Shown here: positions 8,894 to 16,633 of the stretch, in pieces
Layout of the letters: each line of letters starts with the position of its first letter
Position numbering within the stretch: the stretch's first letter is position 1
Assembly (NCBI GenBank): GCA_019693395.1
Contig: JAAMXP010000398.1
Location: 6,125 to 23,443, forward strand
DNA length: 17,319 bases
Reading direction: 5' to 3'
Source: Ettlia oleoabundans
Lineage: Eukaryota; Chlorophyta; Chlorophyceae; Chlamydomonadales
The notes under the pieces: generated by a model
What the model was told of the DNA's origin: nothing
Databases searched by the model: none
What the model saw: only the letters and a program-made list of their open reading frames with translations
Program-made: the position numbers and the translations under genes

Positions 8894-10539
8894 ATGGAGG
8901 AGCAGCTGTTGAAATGTCTAGAATGTCCGATCTGCCTTGATTGTCTCTCCGCGCCCAGCACTCTGCCCTGCGGTACGACCAGCGCCGCCAGGCGCTGCCG
9001 GCCTCCTGCAACTTTTGTCTGGGCACACTGTTGACATCACACCTGCCCATGAACAGGTGTTCCTTGGCTCACCACCATGCAGGCCACACCTTCTGCCTGG
9101 CCTGCATACAAGCTCACCTGGACAGCGTGCTCAGCAGGCGGTGTCCCCTCTGCAACACACGCGTGCCATCAGGTGCACACCTGCCACCTACCCCCTCTGT
9201 GCATATACCGTAGAGCGGGCTGCTTACTCTAGCCCCGCTGTTCCACTTCAAAGACACGGCTCAGCATTGTCCTGGACCTCATGTACATCACCACCAAGTC
9301 AAGCAACCCCTCCCTGCATGGAGCCGCAGCTCAACACATCAGTACTTCTCGGCTACTGCTTGCTCCCGCCTGAGTGACACAAGCATGTCCATCGGTAGTA
9401 CAGTTCCCTACTGCCGGACCCTTGCTTTTGTGTGTGCTGGGGGTGCAGGTCACCAGCTGCGAGTGAGCATCCTGGCGCGCAGCCTGGTGCAGGCTCTGCT
9501 GGACAAACAGGCGCACACAGCACAGCAGCAGCAGCAGCAGCAGCAGCAGGCAGGGCAGCAGCAGGAGCCAGAGCAGGAGCAGGCAGGATGGCGCCAGCAG
9601 CCAGAGCAGCAGCAGCATCAGCAGCAGGATCAGGAGCAGGCGGGCCAGCAGCAGCTTGCGGCGGGGTTGACAGAAGGGGACGCTGCAGGCAGCCCGCAGC
9701 AACCTGCAGCAGCGGGCAGAGCGGGTGGGCAACAGCAGCAGCAACAACTACAAGAGCAGCAGCAGCAGCAGCAGCAGCATGGGGACGGCGGGCGGATAGG
9801 TCAGCAGCTTGATGCCAGCAGCCATGATGCATCCCAAGCCATGCCACAGCGGACAACCCTCTCCCCAGAGGCAATGCCGCTCACGTCAACAGAGGGTGCA
9901 GCACCCAGCAGCAGCAGTTTTGTGAGGCCCTTGCCGTTCCAGCCAGCAGCCACCGCACACCAACAGCAGCAACGGCAGCGGCAGGAGCAGCAGGGCGCTG
10001 GGCAGGAGGAGTTACAGCAGGAAATCCCAGGGCTGCATGAGGGCTTGACAGAATCCGCAGAACCGCACGGCAGGGAACAGCAGCAGCATCAGGAGCAGCA
10101 GCAAGTAGCAGCGGAGCAGCATAAAGCCGAGCAGGCACCCCCAGCTGAATCTTTCATTGTAGGTGCAAGGCATACACCCTGGGCAGCCACGCACACACCC
10201 ACAGCGCCCAAGCCGCCGCTGCAAGCTGTGCTGCACCTGCTTGGGGAGGCTGTGGCCATTACCGCGCAGCTGCTGCTGTGGGCGCTGCTGTCGCCAGCAG
10301 CAGGGGCGCTGCGCAACTTGGCCTGGCTGGCCCTAGCAGTTGTGCTGCCGCCAGCCCTTGCGGTGTGGGGCCGTGGCTTGGTGTGGGCGCTGCTCACCGC
10401 CCTAGCCACCCTCCTGCTGGCCGCACAGCGGAGGTGGGGCCCGCTGGTGGTGCTGCTGATCGTGGCTGCAGCTGTGGATGCGGCGTCTGGGCTCGGATGG
10501 CGGCAAGCGCTCCGCAGGCCGCCACCGGCAACATGGTAG
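8894..10539 (+). CDS. RING-finger (C3HC4) membrane protein with polyQ region, probable E3 ubiquitin ligase
   Basis: Exons 8894-8972, 9083-9172 and 9449-10539 join in phase 1 both times, giving 419 residues. Residues 11-50 form a complete C3HC4 RING: C11-x2-C14, C26-x-H28-x2-C31-x2-C34, C47-x2-C50, visible as ECPICLDCL, LPCGHTFCLAC and RRCPLC. Both introns fall within or right after the RING, and splicing restores CGHTF exactly. RINGs of this type bind E2 enzymes and promote ubiquitin transfer. The helix after it (HQLRVSILARSLVQALLDKQ) matches the usual segment following such RINGs. Residues ~82-290 are very Gln-rich with CAG runs. The last ~105 residues hold about four hydrophobic helices (near 318-336, 346-363, 366-382, 388-402), so the protein should be membrane-anchored with the RING in the cytosol. 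Substrate is unknown. The stretch 9253-9372 in intron 2 has an open frame but does not fit the phase. A TGTAA follows at 10641. Confidence 0.85.
9523..9549 (+). repeat. (CAG)9 microsatellite coding polyglutamine
   Basis: Nine uninterrupted CAG codons in exon 3 of the RING gene encode Q82-Q90. It is the longest pure run in a ~600-base CAG-rich block. Confidence 0.95.
9757..9777 (+). repeat. (CAG)7 microsatellite coding polyglutamine
   Basis: Seven uninterrupted CAG codons, in frame in exon 3 of the RING gene, ending in a CAT (His) codon. Confidence 0.95.
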
Positions 10540-10640
10540 TTACCCTCTGTATCCTGGACTCTGATTCTCCCTGCACCGTTGTGATGAGCGCTGGACTGTT
10601 GCCCTGACACCCTGGCTACGCATTGTATGGTTGCTTTACT

Positions 10641-10645
10641 TGTAA
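10641..10645 (+). terminator. Putative TGTAA poly(A) signal of the RING gene
   Basis: TGTAA followed by CAAAA about 100 bases after the stop at 10539, matching the chlorophyte poly(A) signal and giving a short 3'UTR. Confidence 0.65.
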
Positions 10646-11359
10646 CAAAAACTGCCTGCCCTCAGGCCGCTCCAGCACGCCTCGCTGCCAACGCGTGTCC
10701 ACACACACACATGGCAACTTGCGCAGAGTTGTTGCCAAGGGAGCGGCAGCCAGCAGGTCGCCCACCGCCTTGCAACCCCGCCCTACAACGGACTGACTGA
10801 GGGATGTTACAGAGTCTGCGCCAGGATACCCGCTGGCGGGGAGGTACAATCAGACATGAATGAATGAATGCACCAACCACTGCTCTACCAAATGGGATCA
10901 ATTATGACCTGCTCTACAACGGACCTGCGCAATCTGACAGCGAGGAGAACCGCTGCTTGGTGCTTGTAGCATCTGCATTGCCTGATCACGAAGCAACAGC
11001 CAAAAGGTAGACAGGCAAGTAGGATTCCCCTCCGGAGCCTGGGACCTGCTGGTGCACTGCAGGCGTTGACCAGTCCGCCCACAGACTGCGGCCGCCAGCT
11101 GTAGGTGTGCCACCAAATTATTTCGTGCGTTTCACCTGTGCGGCTAGCTGCGAACACACCAGAGGTATCATGCACCCCTTGTGGGACCTGTAAAGATCCA
11201 GTAGATATGCGACAATGTTGCCTGAATCTCTAAAACTGCATGAAGCTGTAGGATACTGAATGGAAAGTCTTGTCGCCTCCTCACCTTTGCCATTCTTCTC
11301 CTGTTAGTGATCACCCTACGTCCGCCCACCTCTTTGGCAGCTCGCAGCATTTGGACACC
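10646..11359. other. Intergenic stretch, no gene recognised
   Basis: About 700 bases between the RING gene's poly(A) signal and the next candidate start. It holds a short (TGAA)n run near 10857-10869 and an 11-base direct repeat CTACAACGGAC at 10783-10793 and 10914-10924. Just before ATG 11360 the sequence CTCTTTGGCAG (ending 11340) looks like a splice acceptor, so the right part may be a 5'UTR intron of the next gene. No open frame here looks like a protein. Confidence 0.4.
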
Positions 11360-12510
11360 ATGTCAAGCGTTCTTCCCTTCCCAGCCTGCCTGCCAGCGGC
11401 CATGGCGGCCCTGGTGCTCCTCGGCCTAGCGGCATGCCCAGCTGCTGCCATCAGTAGGGCGCCTGTTGAGTGGCAAGATCAACCGCAGGGTCGATACTGT
11501 TTGGGTCGATGATCAATTCAGCTAGGCGTGGTAGGGCCTTGTACCATTTGCGCCGCTGTTGCTTCACAAGGCAATGCAGCTTCTCCAAGACTTTTCCACT
11601 TTCTAAGTCACTTTGCAAGGGTTTCTCTCCCCATGCCGCTGCAGAGCTCTCTGCCCTCAAGCCTGCCTCTTTCAAGCAGCACCTGCCTGCACCGCCTCGC
11701 CCACCAGCAGTGCTGCGCCGTGCTTTGCTCACCCACAACCTTGACGAGGCCTGCTCCACTGTTCCGATTGTGGCCGACACCCTGGGATTCATCTCCAGCG
11801 AGTTTGAGGCGGGACTCGCTGCAGTGCGGGAGGGAGGCAGCCCATCCCAGGCTGCCGAGGTGCCTGCTGCGCTGTGGCCGGCTTGTAGCTGCCGTGCCGT
11901 GCCGTGCCGTGCCGTGCCGTGCTGCGCCGTGCCGTGCGGTGCTGTGCTGTGCTGTGCTGTGATGTGCTGTGATGTGATGTGCTGTGACGTGCTGTGATGT
12001 GCCAGGCTGGAGGTCACGCAGGCAGCACAATAGACTAGCCACTAGGACATACTGAAAAGCTTGCCCCCTTTTGCCTCTGCTGCGTGTCATTCGTGCTCTC
12101 TATTTTTACCTGTGGAGCCACCACCCCCACCTGCAACACTGACCTGGTTTCTTGCTGCTACTTCTGCAGCACGTTGCTGCCCTCACCATCGCACTTTTGG
12201 TGGACATGAGCACAAGCCCAGGCGTGCCACGTGAGCGTTGCACCAACTGCTTGCCGCCCACGCACCCTATCGCCCGCCTGTTTACATACCATTTGCGCAA
12301 CCACTGTGACGAGCACCGTGTGGTGATGTGTGACTGTGGTACCGGTGGTGCTACGGGCATGCACCTGGCACACTGACTGACCGCCAGCTGACGTCCTGCT
12401 TGCTTGACAGCTGCAAGGCCTGTAGCGGAATGCTGCAACCTGACCAACTACGCGCTGTGCTGACCGACTACGCGCTGCGCACCCTTGAGTGTGCACTGGA
12501 GGAGATATGA
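11360..12510 (+). CDS. Hypothetical small protein with N-terminal signal-like helix and CxxC pairs (tentative 4-exon model)
   Basis: Proposed exons 11360-11489, 11645-11859, 12170-12327 and 12411-12510 join in matching phases to 200 residues. I recognise no family. Residues ~14-30 (AAMAALVLLGLAACPAAA) look like a signal peptide with an AxA-type end, or a transit peptide; a second in-frame ATG at 11402 would shorten it. Exon 2 encodes LSALKPASFKQHLPAPPRPP and STVPIVADTLGFISSEFEAG. Exon 3 starts HVAALTIALLVDM and carries C-T-N-C and HCDEH; exon 4 opens with C-K-A-C, so paired CxxC motifs could bind zinc or form disulphides. Intron 2 holds a 110-base pentanucleotide repeat. Weak points: the exon 1 and exon 3 donors are non-ideal, a better-looking donor (GTGAGC) exists earlier in exon 3, and exon 4 contains a 20-base tandem duplication that shifts the frame. 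It may be a decayed gene, or the exons may belong to a longer gene running to 13867. A TGTAA at 12648 suits an end here. Confidence 0.35.
11891..12000 (+). repeat. 22-unit pentanucleotide minisatellite (GCCGT/GCTGT/GATGT)
   Basis: The stretch is 110 bases in perfect 5-base register. Units run from GCCGT (left) through GCTGT to GATGT/GCTGT mixtures (right), with single variants GCTGC, GCGGT and GACGT. It lies inside the proposed intron 11860-12169. The unit length is not a multiple of three, so it is unlikely to be coding. Confidence 0.97.
12441..12480 (+). repeat. 20-base imperfect tandem duplication in a putative exon
   Basis: Copies at 12441-12460 and 12461-12480 are identical at 18 of 20 positions (TGACC-A/G-ACTACGCGCTG-T/C-GC). 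The two differences are both transitions. Twenty is not divisible by three, so one copy must be read in a different frame from the other. Confidence 0.95.
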
Positions 12511-12647
12511 GGTAGGGAGGGGGCAGGGAGGGGGGGAGAGGGGGAGTGGGTGAGTGGTAGGCTAATGCAAGATGCAAAGCAAGAGTAATGTATTGCATGG
12601 TGGCTCGCACGCGATGTCACCTTCAACTTTGACCCTTCTAAAGGTCC

Positions 12648-12652
12648 TGTAA
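12648..12652 (+). terminator. Putative TGTAA poly(A) signal
   Basis: TGTAA 138 bases after the tentative stop at 12510. If real, it separates the locus at 11360-12510 from the exons at 13.4-13.9 kb. Confidence 0.4.
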
Positions 12653-13436
12653 TATGCACAGGGCGGTTTCATGAGAGCCAGCTCCAGCCACTTGCCAATC
12701 ACCTGCTGCTGTTGCTGCTGGGTTGGACCCTGACATCATGCACCTGCCTGTGCCCCAGCTTACTTGTCTGGTAGAGCCTCGCTGTCTGGGCCCCTACCTC
12801 CCTGCACGCCTGCTGGCTTGCCCAAGTATGGTCTCCCTGCAGTCAAGCTGTGTGGGAAGGACTACCATCTACTTGACCCTGGATGTCCGCAATGCTGCCC
12901 GCAACTTGACCACCGCAGGCAAGCGCTGCCCGCTGCAGCTTCTTTCCTAGGGGGCTGGCTGCCCTGTGATCTAGTGCCACAACTTGCATGATGATATTGA
13001 ATAGTCAACCCAGCATGCACTTCCTGATCCTGCATGTGCATATGCCAGCAAGGCAACCACCAGCAGACTGCTGCTCGAGGCATAGCTTGTGTGAGCCCTG
13101 CTGCAGGGTTAGAGGCGCAGCTGGCAGCCCACAATAACATGGAAGTGGTTGCCTGGGGCGCTGAGGTGTGCCTGGCCTGTGCCTGTGCCTGGCAAAATGC
13201 AGCTCCGCCGCCAACCAGCCGCACCACACGACACCAAACCCCATCTACGTGCGATGTGTTGATGTCGAACCCTCGCAGCTTTGCCCAGTGCTTAGCTGGC
13301 CTTGATAGATCCTGTACGCGCATTCTTCTTGGTTGCGGCACAGGCTACCAATTGGTGTGGCCTGCCTGCTTCACCAGCACCCTGCCTAACTGCCACCCCC
13401 CTTATGTTCATGTTTGTTCAGTTGCTGGCGCCCCAG
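12653..13436 (+). other. Unresolved stretch, possibly 5' exons and introns of the next plus-strand gene
   Basis: A good acceptor (TCTCCCTGCAG, ending about 12843) precedes two competing open frames. One reads KLCGKDYHLLDPGCPQCCPQ and is Cys-rich. The other reads VGRTTIYLTLDVRNAARNL and stops at 12950. Neither could be joined to neighbours with confidence. No minus-strand frame looked like a protein. Confidence 0.25.
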
Positions 13437-13867
13437 ATGACGTCATCCGTCCAGTCCTTCCTGGCAGTGTGCACCGCGCCCCCGGCCAACACATCTGGCA
13501 CGGACACCAACGGCTCAGGTTCAGGTGAGTTGTGGGCTATGCCCCGCAGCCGCCCTCCCTGGTGCAGGAGCGTCTCTGCGGCCCAGTGTGTGTGATTGTT
13601 GCAAGTTGGTGAGAGCAAACACAGCTGATAAACCAGTCTTTGAGAACGTGTGCCTCCTGCCCCTGCGACACAAGCACCCCTGTGAGCATGTGGCTGCAAC
13701 CTTCATCCTGCACTTGTGGTGCTGCAGGCACAGGCACGAGTGGGTTGGATGCCTCCCTGCTTGACGTTCCCGACGGCCCCGACCCCGGCACCAGATCAGG
13801 CGGCACAGAGGTGGCGGAGGTGATGGCTGGGTTGTCTGACGCACCCATCTTTGTGGGCTCTCCTTGA
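13437..13867 (+). CDS. Hypothetical protein, last two exons (possibly 75 aa on its own)
   Basis: Exons 13437-13524 and 13728-13867 join in phase 1 (donor G|GTGAGT, acceptor GTGCTGCAG). If translation starts at ATG 13437 the product is 75 residues; the same frame is open upstream and a phase-0 acceptor (TTTGTTCAG) ends at 13421, so the ATG may be internal and the gene longer. The sequence begins MTSSVQSFLAVCTAPP, runs through a Ser/Gly/Thr/Asp linker (TSGTDTNGSGSGTGTSG), then VPDGPDPGTRSG, and ends EVMAGLSDAPIFVGSP. No family was recognised. The TGTAA at 14173 supports a gene end here. It could also be the 3' end of the gene starting at 11360. Confidence 0.35.
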
Positions 13868-14554
13868 CACTCCAAACTTCCTGGCAGCTCCTCAAGGTGC
13901 AGCCTGCCAGCTGTCGGCATGTGCAGGCGTTCTCTTTGCACGATACAGATGATGCCAGCCGAGCCGCTTGCCAGCCAACCACCACAGCGCACCCGGGTAG
14001 AAAGCACAGCGGCTCACATGCTCGTTTTGCACATTGATGTGAGCCACGGCACATACCCTGGAAGATCGATACCCACTGCCCAAGGCTTGGCAGCTTACAG
14101 TTCATGATTGCTTGCAGTGCTGTGGTAATGCTCTGCAAACTAGTGTACATGTATGTATAGAGGGCTGCCTGCTGTAAGCACTGCAGCCAATGCTTAATCG
14201 CGACAATGTTGAACCCTTTACTGATCAAGGAATAAGAAGAAATCTGTTACAGGCAGGGGTAGACGTAGGGAGATCCGCTCTTGCGAATCAACAGAAAGAG
14301 CGAGGCACGTGGCATTTGTTGCTGGCAAGTTTGCCATTTTCATTCATTGGCAGGCACTCATGGGCCGGTCAGCTAGGCAACTGGGCAACAGAGGGAGGGA
14401 CAGGTGAGACAAAACTGGGGCCGACAATGGGAGGGCAGCTACAAGGTGTACAACCTTGCCGGCTGGCAATACTGCAGAAGTGCACATGGGGTGACATAGC
14501 TATCTGCATGGATGGATGGATGCATATGGCGGTGGGCAGAATTGAAAACAGGTT
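13868..14554. other. Convergent 3' regions (plus and minus tails)
   Basis: The plus-strand gene ending at 13867 and the minus-strand gene ending at 14699 face each other here. The plus poly(A) signal is at 14173 and the likely minus one at 14555, leaving a gap of about 380 bases. A plus-strand frame at 14190-14630 is open for 146 codons but is not protein-like and overlaps the minus gene's tail; it is taken as chance. A (GGAT)n patch lies near 14509-14522. Confidence 0.45.
14173..14177 (+). terminator. Putative TGTAA poly(A) signal (plus strand)
   Basis: TGTAA about 305 bases after the stop at 13867, the first plus-strand match downstream. Confidence 0.5.
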
Positions 14555-14559
14555 TTACA
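14555..14559 (-). terminator. Putative TGTAA poly(A) signal of the small minus-strand gene
   Basis: The plus strand reads TTACA; the minus strand reads TGTAAAA about 140 bases after the stop at 14699. Confidence 0.5.
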
Positions 14560-14698
14560 TGTTCGAGCTAGTTACCATCCATCAATGGGGTCAATCATCC
14601 AGCCATAATGTTTGGCGGCTGGAGAGGTAGGCGGGCTCAGCTGGCAGGTGTCCTTTAGGTGTCACTTGGCTGGCGGGCTGGGCTTTGCCATTTTGCCA

Positions 14699-14941
14699 TC
14701 AATTGGTGGGCGACTTGCGCTGCTCGGCCTTGAGCTGCTGGCTGGCAGAGCCTTTGAAGTGGAACTTAGCACCCTGATCTGCCACATGGGGAGGCTGCTG
14801 CGGCTGCTTTACGCGAGCTGCGGCACGGGCACGGCCGGCGGCGTCTGTAGCGGCCTTGGCACCCGCCGCCGCCGCAGCAGCAGCGGCGATTGCGGGGGCA
14901 TTGGCCGCAATGGCGGTGGCGACACAGATGGGGCAGACCAT
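14699..14941 (-). CDS. Hypothetical 80-aa alanine-rich small protein
   Basis: The preferred reading starts at ATG 14941 in the strong context CCCCATGG and stops at 14699. The product begins MVCPICVATAIAANAPAIAA, continues as poly-Ala, then a basic stretch (GRARAAARVKQ) and a polar tail with KFHFKGSASQQL and KAEQRKSPTN. The N-terminal hydrophobic Ala helix could be a membrane anchor or targeting segment. No family was recognised. Just before the ATG is an acceptor (CTGTGCAG, ending 14955 on the minus strand), and a strong donor (AAAG|GTGAGA) lies at 15185/15184, suggesting a non-coding first exon and an intron of ~230 bases. Alternatively the frame continues upstream (EINCCWVGVSIAGAYPWATL) to an acceptor at 15018, making the protein longer and joining it to a coding exon near 15460. 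Its closest features are a TGTAA at 14555 and the CHLH tail upstream. Confidence 0.4.
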   Translation of the reverse strand: MVCPICVATAIAANAPAIAAAAAAAAGAKAATDAAGRARAAARVKQPQQPPHVADQGAKFHFKGSASQQLKAEQRKSPTN

Positions 14942-15248
14942 GGGGTACCTGCACAGCAGGGTGGCCCAGGGATAGGCCCCAGCAATTGAGACACCCACCC
15001 AGCAGCAGTTGATCTCGCTGTCGCCGGCGCCACAGCGGCGGGCGGAGGAATGGGAGGCGGCCGGCGCAAAGAGGCTCACTATCCCAGACCCGGTTTGTAA
15101 CTACGTTGTATCAGCGATGTAAGACCCGTGCCGACACTGACCGCATCCCATCGCAGGGAGCCTGTTTGAATTCCCGCTCTCACCTTTCCGTCAAGCTGTA
15201 GAGATTGCCCCAGAGGAAAACAAGGAGGGACAGAGCCGGAGAATCGGT

Positions 15249-15460
15249 CAAAAGCGCAGAGGAACCGCGTCCGAGTCGGCTGGTACAAGGCAGCTGCGCC
15301 CGCGCGTGAGTGCTCGCGAGTGCCTGCTGCGGCGTGAACAATCTAGCCTGGGATAATCCTCGTAGTAGTCGGCAGCTTCGTGGTGCAAGTACTTGGCAGC
15401 CCGCTCTGAACCTTCTAAATAACCTGCTGGCGGCGCCGTCCACCGCCGCCCTTTTGCCAT
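15249..15460 (-). other. Possible coding first exon or leader (open frame from ATG 15460)
   Basis: From ATG 15460 the minus strand reads MAKGRRWTAPPAGYLEGSER then AAKYLHHEAADYYEDYP, a composition that looks like real protein, before becoming Arg/Ser-rich and stopping at 15249. No good donor in this frame connects it to the downstream exon; the best phase-compatible one is a weak GTACTT after GCCAA. The ATG is only ~45 bases from the likely CHLH poly(A) signal. It may be a short coding exon, an upstream ORF in the leader of the 14699-14941 gene, or chance. Confidence 0.25.
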
Positions 15461-15502
15461 CCTCTCCTGGTCTTGCTCACCGCACCCGTAAATTGGCACG
15501 TG

Positions 15503-15507
15503 TTACA
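15503..15507 (-). terminator. Putative TGTAA poly(A) signal of CHLH
   Basis: TTACA on the plus strand, TGTAA on the minus. It is the first exact match after the CHLH stop at 16634 and would give a 3'UTR of about 1.1 kb; a variant signal nearer the stop cannot be excluded. Confidence 0.35.
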
Positions 15508-16633
15508 TAAGAGTGGGTTGACACGATAACAATCACACCAAGTCCTGTGTTTGTGCACTGCATGAAACCGTGTTGGAATGAAATCCGGGTGGGCACAGAT
15601 GTCCCTCCCACCCCCTTTGCTGCCCACGAGCGGCAATATGACGCTGGCAAGCGGGGAGCGGCGGGAGGGCGGCCCGTCGGCAACAAGGAAGCAAATAGCA
15701 GAGCACACAATGAGGAAAACGAACAGGGAGTGGGTGGAAAGAGCGAGGGCCGAGCAATGCAAGGCAATGCACGGCACAGACAGGGAGCACAAAGCGGGGG
15801 GCCGCTGCCAGCTGGCCAACCGGCTGGGAGCGACAGCGGGCTGGCCGCGGCTGGTAGCAGTACCGCCGCCACACAAGCAGCAAGATGCAAACACTCCGAG
15901 GTACGGAGCCCGGCAAGAAGCCGGGGCCCGCAGCTGCATCTGCTGTGGAGCAAAAAAGGGGGGGCTGAAACACAAAACACACATGCACGGCGCACCGCAG
16001 CTACTGCTATAAACTTGGCCTGCCAGAATGGGAGGGGGGCGGCGGCGTGCCAAGGGGCGGCAGCCACCCGCCAAAACGGGAGGGGGGGAGTAGGCGGGGC
16101 ACTAACGATTTCATAGGTCTAGGGTGTTGGTGTGTGCTGCGCAGGGGGCGTGCGTTGGGAAGGGAGGGGGGGGTCACCTCGCGAGGCCAGTGTGGCCCCT
16201 TGGGGCTGCATTTTCTTCTCTTCTCGGCTCAGCAGTGCTCCCGTTGAGGGGGGTAGCTGCCGCTGCAGGCAACCTGCAGCTGCTGCTGCTGCCGCCGCTA
16301 ATGCGAGGGCCAACTGCTGCTGCTGCAGGAGGCACTGTGGTGCCAAGGGGAGTGGTTGAATGGACTGGGACGGGTAGTACGGGGTGTGCTACGGGGGAAT
16401 TAGGTGTGCTGGGTAGGTAGGTGTACACTGACCATTGAATGGGGGTCAACGAATGGGAGGGGAAAGAATCGGGAGGGGAGGTGAGACAGCCGGGCTGCAG
16501 AACCAGGCATGGCTGCCCGGCTGCCTGTCGGCTGCGGCCGACTATACCGCAGCGCGCAGGGACAGCGGCGGTGCAGCAAGGGTGCGGGCAGGGCTCAACT
16601 GGAGACCCTGCCGGTACTGCTGCTGCTGCCGCC
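15508..16633 (-). other. Long CHLH 3'UTR or intergenic stretch, C/G-skewed
   Basis: On the minus strand this is rich in C and T with several C runs (for example opposite the G runs near 16081-16089 and 16162-16170). Long open frames occur on both strands (189 codons plus at 15547-16116, 219 codons minus at 15415-16074), but they overlap each other, have low-complexity composition and no family motifs, so they are taken as effects of GC richness. A short inverted repeat CTGCAGG-CAA-CCTGCAG lies near 16263-16279, followed by CTG runs. Nothing else was recognised. Confidence 0.4.

Noticed and set aside
8038..8961. 307-codon minus-strand open frame
   Set aside because: It runs through the NNN positions, the 3'UTR of the Gln-rich gene and the RING start. 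It has no domain-like features.
9253..9372. Possible extra exon in RING-gene intron 2 (frame reading TRLSIVLDLMYITTKSSN)
   Set aside because: No acceptor gives the required phase 1 entry into this frame, and the direct join 9172|9449 yields the expected RING-helix sequence. It could only be an alternative-transcript segment.
10865..10925. tRNA-like string on the minus strand (TTGGTAGAGCAG)
   Set aside because: It resembles a D-arm/A-box, but no B-box (GGTTCRANNCC), no acceptor stem pairing and no anticodon arm could be found at the right spacing. A related CTCTAC string repeats nearby, so it looks like a short local repeat.
13521..14228. Long minus-strand open frame (235 codons)
   Set aside because: It overlaps plus-strand exons with good splice sites and a plus-strand poly(A) signal, and its composition (scattered Cys, Trp, His) is that of an antisense shadow.
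14190..14630. 146-codon plus-strand open frame starting in the convergent tails
   Set aside because: It starts just past a plus-strand poly(A) signal and overlaps the tail of the minus-strand gene. Its sequence contains repeat-like strings and no recognisable domain.
15547..16116. Plus-strand open frame of 189 codons, and overlapping minus-strand frames of 219 and 196 codons
   Set aside because: Open frames occur on both strands at once in low-complexity GC-rich DNA, without motifs, good start context or splice signals.
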